Of a stretch of DNA of 64,000 nt, positions 1-12,737 are shown in pieces. Each line of letters starts with the position of its first letter. Within the stretch, counting starts at the first letter, position 1. Origin of the DNA: Magicicada septendecula. Its lineage: Eukaryota > Arthropoda > Insecta > Hemiptera > Cicadidae. The stretch covers positions 116,420,573 through 116,484,572 of the forward strand of contig CM068367.1 in the NCBI GenBank assembly GCA_034769895.1, in the 5' to 3' direction. The notes below the pieces were generated by a model. The model searched no databases. It saw nothing but the letters and a program-made list of their open reading frames with translations, and had not been told where the DNA came from. The position numbers and the translations under genes were made by a program.

Positions 1-939
1 CGAACTGTCAATATGCAACTGTTTTACTGTAAAAAAAAAAAAACAAGATAACATACATATGTGCCCCGTCCTGCCTGACAGGGTTCTCTTTTTAAATCTT
101 CATAATTACTACTGTTTCTAAGTCTGGATCTTACTATCGACAGCTGAAATAAAGAGACAGGAAGGTGTCAACACCTTGAGATACAATTCTGAAGATGATG
201 AACGAGCAAATTGTAAAGTATGTAATGATACACTCTGGAAGTAAAGAGGCCATACTCGCAGTTACCGAGATAATAAAAAACCCAAACAACTAGACTGATA
301 ACTACATCCATTACTAGTGTAGCCTACCACGTAAAGATGATGTCAAAAGTTAGTGTCCTTAATCAAATAATTCTATGATCACCGCAAAGTCAAATATGAA
401 AAAATTAAGAAGCAGATAGAAGAACGGACTTGTGAAAGAGATGAAAGAGAGAAAGGACTAACAGTTGATATATACCTTCAGTTAGGAATTTGGAGACGGT
501 TACTACGTCATTAACTGGTAGGATCATGACCCTCAACGTCATCGTTACTGGTAGCTGTGATGGGCTCTAGAAATGGCGTTGGCTTGCTACCTGCCAGATA
601 TTGCACATTTTAACACTAGTCAGCGCTCTGTTCCTCCTTGGGCGCTATAACAACGTCGCAATGCATTGTTAGATGTATCTGTAGATGTAACAAAGAATAA
701 GGTAAATTGCTCGTATTTTTACCATTTTCTTTTGATACGTGTTCTTCCTAAAGATCCGACGTTAGACAAGTTATTTCCTTCAAAACACGTGTTAGGATTC
801 TGTATTAAGCGATGAAGTAAATCGTCACGCACACGGTAATAGTTTAAGAGCCGCCAAATATTGACACAACAGTCTTGATGTTAAACGTCAGTTAAAGCTC
901 TTGTCAACGTGTAGGGACAGACCTCTGATCTACAGTATT
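1..939. other. Unassigned AT-rich sequence
   Basis: I see no coding stretch, repeat boundary or RNA gene here. A short A-run sits near position 31. The right edge abuts the microsatellite tail of the minus-strand LINE that follows. Confidence 0.5.
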
Positions 940-2400
940 ACTGCATTATTTTATCTTCTTCTTCTTCTTTTGTTCTCCTTAACCCAGCTGTTGGTGGGCT
1001 TGCAATTTGTTCCCTTCCGCAGACAGTCTCTTAATCACCACGTATACCTTCTTATCCCATACATGTACTGCTATCTGGGCCTTCTATTTCCACTACTCCC
1101 TTACGCTCGATCAAGATGGTGAACCAGTTTGAAGTCGTAGCAGGTGACCAACTATACTGCTTTTCCTTTCCGCAATGGCAACAATCAACATCCTTCTTTC
1201 GCCCACTCTTTTCAAAACCTCATCATTAGATACTCTTTCCGTCCACAATATTCTTAAGCTATTCTCCAGCACCACATTTCAAAAGTTTTAAGATAATCTC
1301 CTCTTAAGTTTGCTTAAAGCCCAGGTTTCCTAGCCATATGAGCATAAGCTCTAAACTGAACTCTATATAAATTTTTTCTGGTTTCCAGGGATAAGTTTCT
1401 GGACGCTAGAAGAGATCTTTTCCTAAAAAATTCTCCTCTTGCTTGTACAATTCTACTTTATATTTCACTGGTGAATCTTCCATCTGATGTAACGCAACTT
1501 CCAAAATATTTACAGATATTAACTTGCACTAGTTTTCTACTATCTATAAATATCTCAGCCTTCTGTTTCCCATTTATGGAACACTTCATGAGTTTTATGT
1601 TTTATTCATTTATCATCATGTCGCATTTATCTTTTCAGATCGTGCTGATTTGGTGAAGTGCATTCTGCATTTCTTTCTCGTTGTTTCCTTAGGTTGCAGT
1701 GTCATCTGCAAAATGGATGGTGTTATACCAAACGCCAGTAATTACTATTCCATTGCGTTACTACTATTTATCGCGTACTGGACGTACAAGTTGAACGTTA
1801 GTGGGGATAATTCACAGCCTTCTCCAACACCATCCTATGTCTATGCTATGAGTCCATCTCGGCTTATGAGAGCTCTCCGGTTCTTGTAGAGTTGTAGGAT
1901 GATTCTTTTACCCCTGTGTTCTACGTTTACAACTCTGAGGACTTTGAACGTTGATATCGTCAGATTCTTTTCCGATGTCAAGAAAGGCTATCATGAGTTC
2001 TTTGATAAATCTAAGAGTTTCAACCATAATTATTCGCAGCGACAGTATCAGATATATCGTGTTAGGTGATTTATCTGAAAACCAAATTTACCTTCTTATA
2101 AGTTCTCCTAAATTTAGTTCATTCGATGATAAATTATTTTAGTTGGTATCTGTGATGCATGTAACACCAGGCTCAGAGTTCTATATTCCTCAGATCTCTG
2201 TGCGGTGCTGGTCTTGGGAATGCACATCATGTACGTTAGTTCAAAGCCCATAAGACGCCTTCCATCCATAATATGCATTTTATGCATAAAATTGTCTCCA
2301 TAGGACGCACAAATGTATATCATTGTGGGTGTCAATACAGCTTGACGCCGTTTAAATGACTCAGGCGATAGGACTGTGTCCATTAAACTTGGAAGAGGGG
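940..2400 (-). pseudogene. Decayed LINE (non-LTR retrotransposon), reverse transcriptase part
   Basis: Read on the minus strand this is a broken RT of a non-LTR element. From right to left the conserved blocks are: a finger region ending IPKTSTAQRSEEYRTLSLVL then HAS and KIIYHRMN (about 2120-2260); a KFGF block (about 2090); a G-x-GEGCELSPLTFNLYV block (about 1810); a catalytic FADDTA motif (about 1715); a DGRFTSEI and SRNLSLETRKNLY block (about 1350-1470); and a C-terminal FEMWCWR block followed by a basic RRGRRR-like end. A short TTC run at 955-972 is its 3' tail (GAA on the coding strand). Stops and frameshifts throughout mean it makes no protein. The same FEMWCWR-type C-terminus recurs at 47.3-48.0 kb. 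The small open frames on both strands here are shadows. The family is known to copy RNA into DNA at a nicked target. The clade is not assigned. Confidence 0.8.
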
Positions 2401-3246
2401 AGACATCATGAAAACCATTCTCATCTACGTTGGATTATGAACGAATAATCGATTATACGCGTCTAAGTCTCTAAGTAAGTCTAACCTCTCAGTATAATAA
2501 CAGATCTGATACTGTAGTTCCCCTAGACACATCTCAGCGCTTCTCTGCCCACTGAATTAGGTCTGAAGACGTAGCCTACGGCAGACCCATTTACCTCTTT
2601 CTGTCGCAGGGAAATAGGTGTAATTTAATAACTTTCCAATATTGTGTGTGTAGACGTATTCAATAAGAACACAGTAAGATGTTAAAAACATATTAAACCA
2701 ACCGAAAACTGTAGACAAAATTACAGGCATTACACAAATGCAATGCACAGAGAAGGGCATTAAAAATGCTTCAATAAATCTAATATATATGTATATATAT
2801 ATATATATATATATTTATTTTCATTCACCAACAAATGAATTCATTCTTTGTTCACCAATCAATGAATTCATTCTTCATTTACCAATGTACAGATTATAAG
2901 TTAAATGTAGTCGCATTCATAAGCGAAGTTTTATATGTGTACTACGTTATTGACAACAAAGAAGTAGTTTCTATGGAAACTCACCGGTTCCCATTTTCGA
3001 TCACGCACCAGCGGTCGTTTTCAAATGTGCGTCACGTCCTTATAAACATTTTCAATGTTAAAACAGTTCACAAGGTCGAATAAAGTATTTTATTATTTCA
3101 CGTTGAAGTACAGACGGTGTAAGAACGTTTACAGCGTTAAAACACGCGCTCCCACATTCGCATACACTCACGTACGCACAAAATACAGTTTTATTCTGGA
3201 GTACAGACAAAATTAAGTTAGCTTTTTGTTGAATAGTCAATGATAT
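2401..3246. other. Unassigned sequence with small repeats
   Basis: No gene is supported. It holds an AT microsatellite (about 2782-2814). Right after it is a short imperfect direct duplication containing two copies of ATGAATTCATTCTT (about 2835-2872). Confidence 0.5.
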
Positions 3247-3264
3247 GCGCGCGCGCGCGCGTGT
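3247..3264. repeat. GC/GT dinucleotide run
   Basis: Alternating GC run passing into GTGT. A second alternating CG then CA run lies at 3640-3666. Both are purine-pyrimidine alternations. Confidence 0.85.
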
Positions 3265-3921
3265 ACACGTAAACACTGCATACGTTATTTACACAAATAC
3301 TGAGTGTGACAGTTTATACCGTACTTTAACAAGGCCGCTTAAACGCTTTCGAAAGTAACTACGTCGAGATGATTGCTTTTCTGTTTCTGTTTGCTGAACA
3401 AAGGAAATTCGGTAATTCGTCAGCGAAACTGTCACCAATTTTTACTGCGACAACAATAGGACCCAATTTTAATGTCACATTTTACACAGTCTGTTCTTTT
3501 TAAGCCTACTTATTTTTACCATGCACATTATACACTCGATCAGTTTGTTCTTCATTGTATACCACTGTACTCGGCGGTTTTGGTATTATGTATTCTTTGT
3601 AAAATTATTTATATTCCCAACCTGTGCTAGCGTGGACAAGCGCGCGCGCGCCGACACACACACACATACATTTATACGTTAATAATTTAGTATTGAGTTG
3701 AGTTGTCTGTAAGTATTGTGTTATTTACTTTCATTTTTAGCCTTCGTTATTTTTTTATAAAGTTAATAGTGAAATGAAAAGCATATTAGTGATCACACTG
3801 TTCTGATTAATTTATTAATTAATTAAACGTGTTAATTGATAAATTAGTGTTCAAAGTTACATCTAAAAACCGGGTTCTTAGGCCGTGGTCGGTTGCTATG
3901 GAACGCCATCGCGTCGGCAAC
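3265..3921. other. Unassigned AT-rich sequence
   Basis: Nothing supported apart from the CGCGCG/CACACA run at 3640-3666. Confidence 0.5.
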
Positions 3922-3953
3922 GTTTCGATTCCCCTCTCGGAAATCTTCCTCAG
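3922..3953 (-). other. Penelope-type tail hairpin, hammerhead-like
   Basis: On the minus strand this reads CTGAGGA, one A, GATTTCC, a 5-base loop, GGGAATC, then GAAAC. The two 7-base arms pair fully if one T-G pair is allowed. The same layout recurs at 20238-20265 (plus), 33358-33388 (minus) and 33689-33719 (plus). In Penelope-like retroelements the terminal repeats are known to carry hammerhead ribozymes with the core CUGANGA-stem-GAAA. Here one extra base separates the core from the stem, so activity is not implied. Nearby, 4041-4058 repeats CTGAGGAAGATT in the opposite orientation. Confidence 0.4.
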
Positions 3954-4059
3954 ACAGCCAAAAAGCGACAGAGCGTAAGAAGACAATAGCGGTAGATGTA
4001 CGCCGAACAATACCCATACCTGTATCAGGCAACAAAGGCGGTCTGAGGAAGATTCTGGC

Positions 4060-6376
4060 GGCCTGACTTGCTTCCCTCCAAGGGGTGGCTAAATATAGAG
4101 TGAAGTATAAGTATACAGACAATAGATCCCTGGACAGATCTACAAAGAGTTGGGTAGAGGACTATTAAAAACGGATAGTCATCGCTTCTTCCCTGCGCCA
4201 CGATGGCAAAAAGAAGATGAAAATGTCGAACGTTGTAATTAAGGATTTCGTTAACTTTATGGCGTTAATGTTTCTCGTTACTGTGAATAGTGCGTCATAT
4301 ATTACAGTATTTACGGCGGGGGTTTGTTGAATTCAGACAAAACGCCTGACTATTTTATCGCCCCCTCAGGTGTTGAAGTAAGTTTTCATCTTATCGCTGT
4401 CTTTAAGTAATTCGTTATTTGAAGGACTTGCAATCCTTCAGTGTGTTGTGTCTTAGGAATTTTTATTGTACTTATGTTGATAAGCTTACATCATATCAAT
4501 GCTGCTGTCGATATCTAGATATGTTTTGTTGAATAGAATAATGCAAGGAGTAGCAAATGTTTGATAATATTGTATTTACAGGCAAGCTGAATTTCCCTTA
4601 GGAAAAAAGACTTCAGTTGAAAACTGTTATGATATTGAAAAGCGATCAAATGTTATTTTTCGACTTCACTTCTGTCAGCCTGTGTACTGAGTGTAGACGT
4701 TCAGTTCTCATCCCGTGATAGACGCCTATTTTTAAAAATATTATCACTCCAGTCAGCGCATCTGTGGTCTTCTTCTTATTCTCGACCATGGGTTTGTTTG
4801 TTATCACATTTTTACACCTATCGTCTACTCTCCTATTCCCGCCATTACCACTTAAATTATTTTGTCAGCGTTATTGCATCCATTACTTTTGATTGTATTG
4901 TTTGTATTAAACATTTTTCTAACTAAAATGATAAATATGTTTTGAAACGTTGAAAATTAAGTTTAAGCGAAAACAATATTCTGCTGTGACGAGCGAACAA
5001 GTGTAAATGTCTGAGTAGATGCATACGCGAAGATATTAGTACACTTGCATATACGTACGTATATGAATATATGAGTATCAATATGGACGTATGAGTATAC
5101 GAGACGCAGCAGTGAATACATGCCTGACATAATTTTCAAACGGTTTGATGTAATTGAATCTGTTAAACAGTTGTGCTCATGAGTTTGGTTTGTATTCCAG
5201 CAGTCTCCCGAAGCATGAAGCTTGTGATATTAAAGAAGCAAAAAAAGTATGTCTCTTTTATCCTGCATCTTTTATCCATATCAAAAAGATACGAATGGAG
5301 TGAATAACTATGAAATTGTTTTTGTATGAAGTAGACGAAGATAAAGCGTAAATATTGGGTAATAGTCAAAACGAAAACATACAGTGATATAACCGTGGAA
5401 GTTATGGATGGAATCAAAAAGGAAATGAACGTTTAAAATCAATTTAAATATTCAATGAAAATTTGCATTCTTGAACAATAAAAATTTAGAATTATTAACT
5501 CCCAACGATTTTACTTAATTAACGCCACGGGAAAATCTGTTTATACAGAGGCGCTAGATACCATACATGTAGTTGTTATATGTGCTTTCAATATTTTGCA
5601 ACTTTGAAATATTTTGAACACAAAATCAAATAACACTTCCCAGGCGAACCAATGCAATGCAGAAGTACAGATTCCATCGGGATATGTTATTTAATTCTCC
5701 TGTGTACTAAGTTCTCTTGTAATAGTACCGACGATGATAATGTTGCCTCAAATTTTCACAAATTAATGATATATTCCTAGTTCGTATTATTTTAATTGCA
5801 ACAACATATAAAGTAAAAGATCGATAGTATTACGCTCAGAAGAGAAACATCACAGGGGTTTAATTTACCTTAGTTATTTTATTCATAATTTTTTAGAAAT
5901 ATTTTCCTAGTTAATGTTCACTAACCTACAACGAATCCCTAAAGTTTTAGCTAGAAGTAGATGTAAATTAATATTACTTTTGCGTAATAAGCTTCTGAAA
6001 CAAAAATAACTGAAGGTTTCATTCATAAAATTATTACACTGATTCAAAAGATTTGACCCTTCAAAGTCTTCTAATGGTATTGTTAGAACCTGTCGGTGTT
6101 CACGTAGGTAAGGAGTCTCCCCTTATGCTTGGCTTCAAACCTTATCGTTTCTGCTATTATTCTAATGTAGGTACCTGCATGTATGTGATCGTTTTGGAAA
6201 TACCGTGAAACGTCCACTTCTCTCAGCTTTATCACAAAATTTTGTGGATTTAACTCTTCATGAATAGGTGGGTCTTTCACAGACATAAATGGGCTTTAGG
6301 AGTTAAATGTTGAGTGTTAATTTTTATAATTTGCAAAGACATTTTCTGTACTTACACACGTATTCCCTTCAGCGTC
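4060..6376. other. Unassigned AT-rich sequence
   Basis: No gene, RNA or repeat boundary recognised. Short open frames (for example minus 5163-5417) have low-complexity AT-rich composition and no recognisable motif. Confidence 0.5.
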
Positions 6377-6379
6377 TTA

Positions 6380-6977
6380 GCCCGGCCCCACACTGGAGCA
6401 ACATTTTGTTTCACGACAGACACGTTTTGACGCATTGTGTCGCAAAGCTCGCAGATAAATCTACTGCCATTAGAATCTATAAAGCGCCACAAACACTGGT
6501 AGCGACATTGTCTAGAGGCGTCCCCGTCGCGAGGCCCCTTGCGACTAAAGCTCCTTCAATTTATGTCTCGCAACAAAACAGTTTGCGACGTTTTGAGCTT
6601 CACATGCGCTGGATTATAACCACACAATGGGAGGAGTTTACACAATGGGGACCTACCTTGCCCTGCGTGGAAAGTGCATGCATTGTCCTTTCGTTCTGAT
6701 CCTCGCATATTGATGTGTATTTATTATTATTAATGTTAATTGCTGCTGAGTAAAAACGGAAACAAGAGGAGGTGTAGCTGAAACTGAAATATATGCAAAG
6801 TAGTGCCTGTCACGAACCCACGAACAACACACTTTACAACTCAAAAACAACTTACGAGAAATTGTTTTGTCGTAAGCCAATGTCTCAAGCCTATCTCCAC
6901 CGAAGCGACGCTTTGCAACACGATGCGTCAAACTGTTCTGTCACGAAACAAAATGTCTCTTCATTGTGCGGCCGGGC
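6380..6977. mobile_element. PIF/Harbinger-type MITE, complete
   Basis: A 598-bp non-autonomous DNA transposon. Both ends begin GCCCGGCC when read inward. The inverted repeats run about 75-80 bp with strong similarity, including a shared ACATTTTGTTTC / ACGCATYGTG pattern. It is flanked on both sides by TTA (6377-6379 and 6978-6980), the 3-bp duplication typical of PIF/Harbinger transposases. No transposase is encoded. The overlapping open frames on both strands inside it are incidental. It would have been mobilised by a related full-length element elsewhere. The superfamily call rests on the TSD and TIR only. Confidence 0.8.
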
Positions 6978-7680
6978 TTAGGAATTACACAATTTTTGAA
7001 CTACACTTGTTGAATATGTACTATTGCTACGCGGACAATTTTAGATGCGTGGTACAATCAACTATAGTCCATGCATATCAGACAAGGCTAAAAACTATCA
7101 AAACACAGCAGTTAATAGTGTAACGACGATGTCTAAATTGATAGCAATCACTGCCTATATCTTCACCAGTGGAACACGTAATCGAGACATGAGAAAGCAA
7201 TATAGTATACAAGATATTTCATCAAGGATAGAATACTCCAATGGAATGAGCATGTCGTGTGAACGTGAGACTAGGTTAATAAGCATAGCAAGTAACAGGA
7301 AATATCAGGGAAAGGGCAAAAAGGGGGGACCGCCAAGAGACGGGCCCAGAGGTTGTACACACTCTCCCTAAAAGCCCAAGTCTAACAGGCTATACCTACA
7401 GGAAGGGATAAATGAAGAAGAAAGCAAAGAACAATTTCAGTGGCTGAAAGAGAAATTTTAGAAACTCAAGAAAATTTGAATTTTTTTAATCGATAAACTC
7501 TACGAAAACAAAAAATATCTTAAATAAACCAAATAAACTACTACTAATACTACTACACATCGAGTTATTAGAAGTAACAGCTTATTTCGAGATTATTCCA
7601 ATGGGAGGAAACAAAGATCAGAAACAGCAAGTAGAGGATTTATAGTAATGCAATAATGGCTTTGCAACCTAAAGCTATCG
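6978..7680. other. Unassigned sequence, possible retroelement debris
   Basis: A plus-strand reading around 7280-7500 gives a basic segment then EGINEEESKEQFQWLKREIL before stops, followed by a degenerate TACTAC-like tail near 7545. This may be an old retroelement 3' end. I could not match it to a family. Confidence 0.3.
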
Positions 7681-7684
7681 ACTT

Positions 7685-7865
7685 CCATCCGACAAACTAC
7701 AAAGTCTGAAAGTGTTTGGTCAGTGCTGGTGTACGAATGCGAAACCCAGACATACAAAAAAGAGAGCATGTTTAATCGGCAGGCGTTCAAAGTTCGAGAG
7801 CACATCGAAAGACGCTTACAATTGTTTCGCATAACAAACAACTCGGTTCTAAGAAGACCATAAAA
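7685..7865 (+). pseudogene. LINE C-terminal fragment (weak)
   Basis: One reading frame gives SVLVYECETQTYKKES followed by REHIERRLQLFRITNN and RRP before a stop. This resembles the post-RT segment of many LINE proteins (LVYGCETWTLTK then a block of the ERRMLGI-type). It is short and isolated, and lies just upstream of another LINE fragment. It could be a chance likeness. Confidence 0.4.
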
Positions 7866-7892
7866 CGCAGACCGGTAATTTATTTAGTGCAC

Positions 7893-8600
7893 CTAATAAA
7901 ACACTAGTCAAAGTGTTAGACAAGGATATAATATATCACCCACTCTTTTTTAACATTTATATTGACGATCTGGTAAGGAAATGGAAACATCTAGTAGACC
8001 TTGGTATTAAATTATCATGAGGCAGATATTTGAATGTGCTGTTGTTTGCTGACGACTTGGTTGTATTTCAAAATACGTAACCTGATTTGCCAAAAATCTG
8101 TTTTTAAGCTTCACCAGATTTGCAAACAATATAATATGAAAATCGTTACTATGAAAACAAAGGTAATGACACTTCGAAGTAAGAAGCTAATAAGAACAAA
8201 AATAATTATTAGTGATCGAATTCTACGACAGATGAGTCACTTTAATTACTTGGGAAATGATATTGGGTATGATAGAAATTATGATATCGATGTTAAGTTA
8301 GGTAAGTTCTACACACGATCTGTGGAACAATCAAACATATTTTTAGAAAAAAGTTACGTCGAGATATAAAATTAATGTTTTACAAAGTTACGGCAGTCCT
8401 ATGGGTGTGAATTGTGTATAACAACCAAAAAAACAAGACAGTAAATTACAGACCTCGGAAATGGAATTCTTAAGAGGTATGTGATGACAGGGATAATGTT
8501 TGTACGTAAGATTTGTCCACAAAGAGACATAGGCGAGAACGAAAAATTGTCGATAAGGAAGTAAACCACTGAAGGTGGCGGAACTAAATACAGAATACAG
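7893..8600 (+). pseudogene. Decayed LINE RT, subfamily copy 1
   Basis: The plus strand carries GYNISPTLFNIYIDDLVRKW (about 7925-7985), then LLFADDLVVFQ with the catalytic ADD motif (about 8043), FKLHQICKQYNMKI, a TKVMTLRSKK-type block, and SHFNYLGNDIGYDRNYDIDV (about 8235-8295). Then come CGTIK-like and RRDIKLMFYKV blocks (about 8318-8390). Frames shift several times. The segment that should encode a P-T-x-LYGCETW block is shortened in the same way as in the copy at 43.7-44.4 kb. Related copies lie at 20.7 and 43.7 kb, and more distant ones at 42.2 and 61.4 kb. It has no intact endonuclease or 5' half. Confidence 0.8.
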
Positions 8601-9012
8601 CGTAGTTTGCAATGGTAGTTGCTGACCTTATTAGAGGCGGTGCCCTTGAGTGGGGGGGGAATATATACTTTTGCGGAATCAGATTTAATTAAATATTCTT
8701 ATCCCACTTTCATGCGAGGATTAGTTGGTACAAGCTTGACGTTCAGCTTTACTCTTTGTGTTAGTTTTTCTTTAATCTTGCACACCACTATCGCAACACA
8801 TGGCTTTTAAGAACTAAAGCCTCACTTACTTCACAAAACAACATTGTTTGGATAAGACGAGTAAAATGGTATCCGAGCTGATGAAGTTACCGAAATCTAG
8901 CCAACAACTGTTAAGATTGTACATGGCGTGTAGAGCATTCTGTGATGCAGAAGAAAATTTAATTTTTTTAAGATTCGAACTAACGATCCTCTAATCTAAT
9001 CATCCGCGATAA
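8601..9012. other. Unassigned sequence
   Basis: No gene or repeat boundary recognised. Confidence 0.45.
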
Positions 9013-9513
9013 ATGATACAAGCTATGAGTACGTGTTCTTATTATTATTTCTACGCTGAAGAATTAGATAGTACCGCATCAGTGAGTGAAAACGTGACGC
9101 CTTGCAGGTTTATTTGCGCGACAGATTTCGTAATGCCTTGGAATGTTCGAGATGCCCTTTCTAGACATTACTCGGCAACTCTACAGACATTCAAGCCACT
9201 GCAATGCAAGGAAGGCGTCATATGAATACTGAATTTCGAAGTAGCTCAGTTCAGTTACACCTGACCATTTTACAAGTGCGGATCGAAGTGATTGTTGCGA
9301 TTTCGTGGGAAGTGATCATTAGTGAGAAACTATAATAAGGTGACATTTATTGTTGTGTCTTGGACAAATTTACTTCAATCATTGTATAAGTGTGCTTTTG
9401 TTGATTACTGTTTGTTGTTTGTGACTAATTAAAATTTGTAATAAGTGACTTTATGTGGTATCAGTTAATCTGTTTCAACTGTACAACACGACGATCCGTG
9501 ACACCATCGTACA
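9013..9513 (+). repeat. Solo LTR, family copy 1 (5' edge uncertain)
   Basis: The right part matches the LTR at 15812-16316. Shared blocks are CAGTTACACCTG, GTGATTGTTG, a GTGATCATTAGTG-like block, TTGTTTGTGACTAATTAAA, and a terminal block containing CTGTACAACACGACGATCCG that ends in TCGTACA. The TATA position is degraded (CATATGAATAC, about 9216). No primer-binding site or coding region follows, so it is a solo LTR. The 5' edge is set by comparison of lengths only. Confidence 0.65.
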
Positions 9514-11370
9514 ATTATTATAATACTACTATTATCCTGTGAAAATATTGTAATTTTTATTATCAAGTGATAATTATTATTAATATTTTTGGTAACTGAA
9601 GATGTTTTTGTTCTTTCCAAAAATGTGGAGGACATAACGGAAGTCCAGCATAAGTTGAGAAGTTAAAATTAGCGGGAGCTCTTGTGCTACAAAAGATGTC
9701 ATCCGTCAGTATTGCGAGTACGATTCCAGGTTCATTTTCTACTTCTAGAAGGTAAGAGTGTGTGGTTTTTTACTGGGTAGAAACACCTCAGACTGAGAGA
9801 GTGTTTATACATTGTCAGTGCCAAGGAAGTTGATATTCCACAAACCCACTGAATAAAAGTTGTGATAGGCAGTAAAGGGGTTTTACCTGTTTTAATATTC
9901 TTTTTAAATGTTTAAAAACACATTGTTACGAGCGACCACTTTTATTCTACAAATTCGAGTAGTTCTATTATTATTATTATTATTATTATTATGTATTATA
10001 ACCATAATAATAATAATAATTACAACTATTGTTGTTGCAAAAAATATTTCAAACACGTGATTTTTTTTTCGTTTATTATACAGTTTATACAGTGTTTACA
10101 AAGAAGTATTTAAATTACAGCAAAAGTGGAGGAGCCGGCGGAGGTGCAATAAAACCAATTCTTTGAGTCGCTGATAAGAGTATATTACTGTTGCACACTG
10201 CAATCCATACAACTTAAGTTATCACACTCAGTGAGGAAATGGAGGAGGTGAGAATGAAAAACAGTAGTCGGATTGTAGTTGAGTGTATGTGTGTGAGAGT
10301 ATGAGAGCTGGCGGATATGAGAACACGACGATGCATAGGATAGCGTGAGAGGTGGCGAGAGGAGGACCGTTTGAACAGCTGAATCTTCGTCAAAAGTACG
10401 CCCAGTTTAACGAAGTTTTAACGAAGTGTATTTCATCTTACTGTACTGTTTTACAGATTTCACTGTTGGTATCATTCGTTTTGTTTTAAAGCTAGCACTG
10501 ACCTAACTAAATTGGGAGAGTAGTATCGCGTTACGAGAGCATAGTGTGTGCTGTACTTGTATTGAAAGTCGTATTAGTTTTTGCGGGAGATAGAAGACAG
10601 CATTTCAGGCACTCGGACGGAAAGAAATATACGCAACTGCCACAACTACATCACAGTTTAACAGTTTATTCTTTGTCTACGTCATTTATATCGAAGTCCC
10701 ACTTCACTCAATAACACTTCTGCGCCAGTTATTCATTACTCGTATAAACATAACGATTACCAAAGTTATTAAGTTTAATAAAGTACAGTTTAAAGCGACT
10801 AAACACTCAATATCATACGCACGAATGTCAACGTATAGGTCAAATTACCTCGCTATAAAACAACTGGCCCTTCACGGCTTCTAATTTATCTAGTTCGTAA
10901 TGAAGGCCACGGGAGACGCGCAGGAAACTCAGCGCCACCATATTCACTCGATTAGGTTCTCGTATGTCTTCGATGATTTTCTCTAATGTCCTACTTATAG
11001 ATTATTAGGCATTCATTTTGTTATTTTATGCGTTGTCACTTCATGCAATATAACACACGTTGGAGATAGCTTTATTTCGATCTTTTCGTTCCCGTGATAA
11101 CGAAACGATGTGTTTCAACTATGTGTTTAACATGAAGCAAACGTAGTAAAGCCTAAAGTTAACGCATATGCAGACATCTATCTAAAATTGTAATTGGAGT
11201 GCTATAGGAATTACACGTTAACTACGTAGGTTTTCAACGTAATATAGGACCAGTAAAACAAGAAAATTTCAGCAAATCTATAGCTCGAATTTGAGAACAT
11301 TAAGGAAACCAACATTTTTATGAACTGTGCCATATATACAATATAAGTTACCATATAAGTATTTTAATAT
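9514..11370. other. Unassigned sequence with trinucleotide runs
   Basis: No gene supported. A TTA run (about 9966-9992) faces an ATA run (about 10004-10020), giving an AT-rich fold-back. The rest has no recognised feature. Confidence 0.5.
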
Positions 11371-11844
11371 TTTTACGACGGCCTCACGCATCGTCGTATT
11401 GTTTAGTGGAAACAGAATAACTGACACCAATGAAGTCGCCAATTGCAAACTTTAATTAGACACAAATAACGGTTGGAAATAACAAAGGTACTCTTATAGA
11501 ATAATTCTAGTTAAATTTGTACAAAACACAGAAGTAAATGCCACCTTATTACAGTTTGCACTAATTAACACAAATAGAGCTAATCATTCCCTACTAAACC
11601 GCAACAATCACTTCATGCACTTTTAAAATCGCCAGGTATAACTGACTGCGGCCGCTTCGAAATCAAGTATTTATACCTCGCCGTCCTGCATTGTAATGTC
11701 ATAGCGGGCCTGGATGCTGGTAAAGTAGTAGAGATACGTCTGGGAGGGGTAATCCAGAACACTACGCAACTCTGCCGCGCCGAACGATCTCCAAACGACT
11801 GGAATAGTCTTGCGCGCCGCGGCGTGCCAAGAGTTACGTAGGCA
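11371..11844 (-). repeat. Solo LTR, family copy 2
   Basis: On the minus strand the 3' end reads TTTCCACTAAACAATACGAC then GATGCGTGAGGCCGTCGTAAAA, matching the 3' end of the LTR at 15.8 kb. TATAAATA lies at about 11668-11677 (minus) and a TCTAATTAAA block near 11450. The 5' edge is TGCCTACGTAAC. The last bases are AAAA where the other copies have AACA. No internal region adjoins it and no clear target duplication is visible. Confidence 0.7.
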
Positions 11845-12735
11845 CTTTTTTAATTTTTCCAGCTCAACGTTAAAATGTTTATTTTCAGTTACTGGACTAT
11901 GTGGTGAGTGTGACGATGATAACTGAGATCAGAGTACCAACACAGAAACAAACGATTGAGTCTATGTTTTTATTTGCCATAATAGTCTGAGGACAATGAA
12001 AGTAATATGAAATTTATAGTATAATTAAGAAAACTCGGAGAAAACTCGGGCATATAGGATGTTTTCGGACATTCGAGGTTCGAACATTTCGTTTTTTTGG
12101 ACATAAGAAATTGATTCCCTTTATTCAAGTTTCGTACCATAGCTTCCACGTTTTCGTACATGTCACACTGACAGTAGAAATAAGCGTGTACGATTGCATA
12201 TTTTTATTATTATTATCGCTGTTGGTGAGGTCATTAGCATTGACGAATATTATGTGACAATACCGTAACATTTTAAAAAAGACAGACAAGTGTTGAAGTG
12301 ATTAAGTTTGTTTATATAATAATACTGTGCAGCAGACGGTTTCACAGTTGCTTTTATAAGGCTTAATAATGAACGACTGTTAGAGTGCGGAGCACAAAGG
12401 AAGGCGAGAGCTGCCAGCTGCGCAGAGGCAAGAGCATAGTATCACGTGATGTATCAGCCAATAAGAGCCAGTCAATCGTTTCACTTACTGGCTGTTGCAG
12501 TGTTACACTCTGTCTCTCTCTGCGCAATGCGATTTCACTTTTCGCCTTTATATGTGCTCCCGAGTATAATTTAAAAAGTGATTGTATTATGCCTCTTTTA
12601 CAATAACAGGGTTCATACGGTTATAAATTATAGGGAGAATAGTATCCTATTTCAGTGCAGTACAGTATATTATACCTTACTAATTTATATATTTACACAT
12701 ACTACAGTAGGTAAAGTACAAAAAAAAAGTAAAGA
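11845..12735. other. Unassigned sequence
   Basis: No gene recognised. A GC-richer patch at about 12390-12560 contains CACGTG and CCAAT-like words and a TTTATATG, but nothing coding follows. I do not call a promoter. Confidence 0.45.
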
Positions 12736-12737
12736 TA

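Noticed and set aside
3936..4058. Short inverted repeat around CTGAGGAAGATT as a MITE
   Set aside because: Arms are only about 12-18 bases with mismatches and there is no flanking duplication. It is noted only as context for the hairpin motif.
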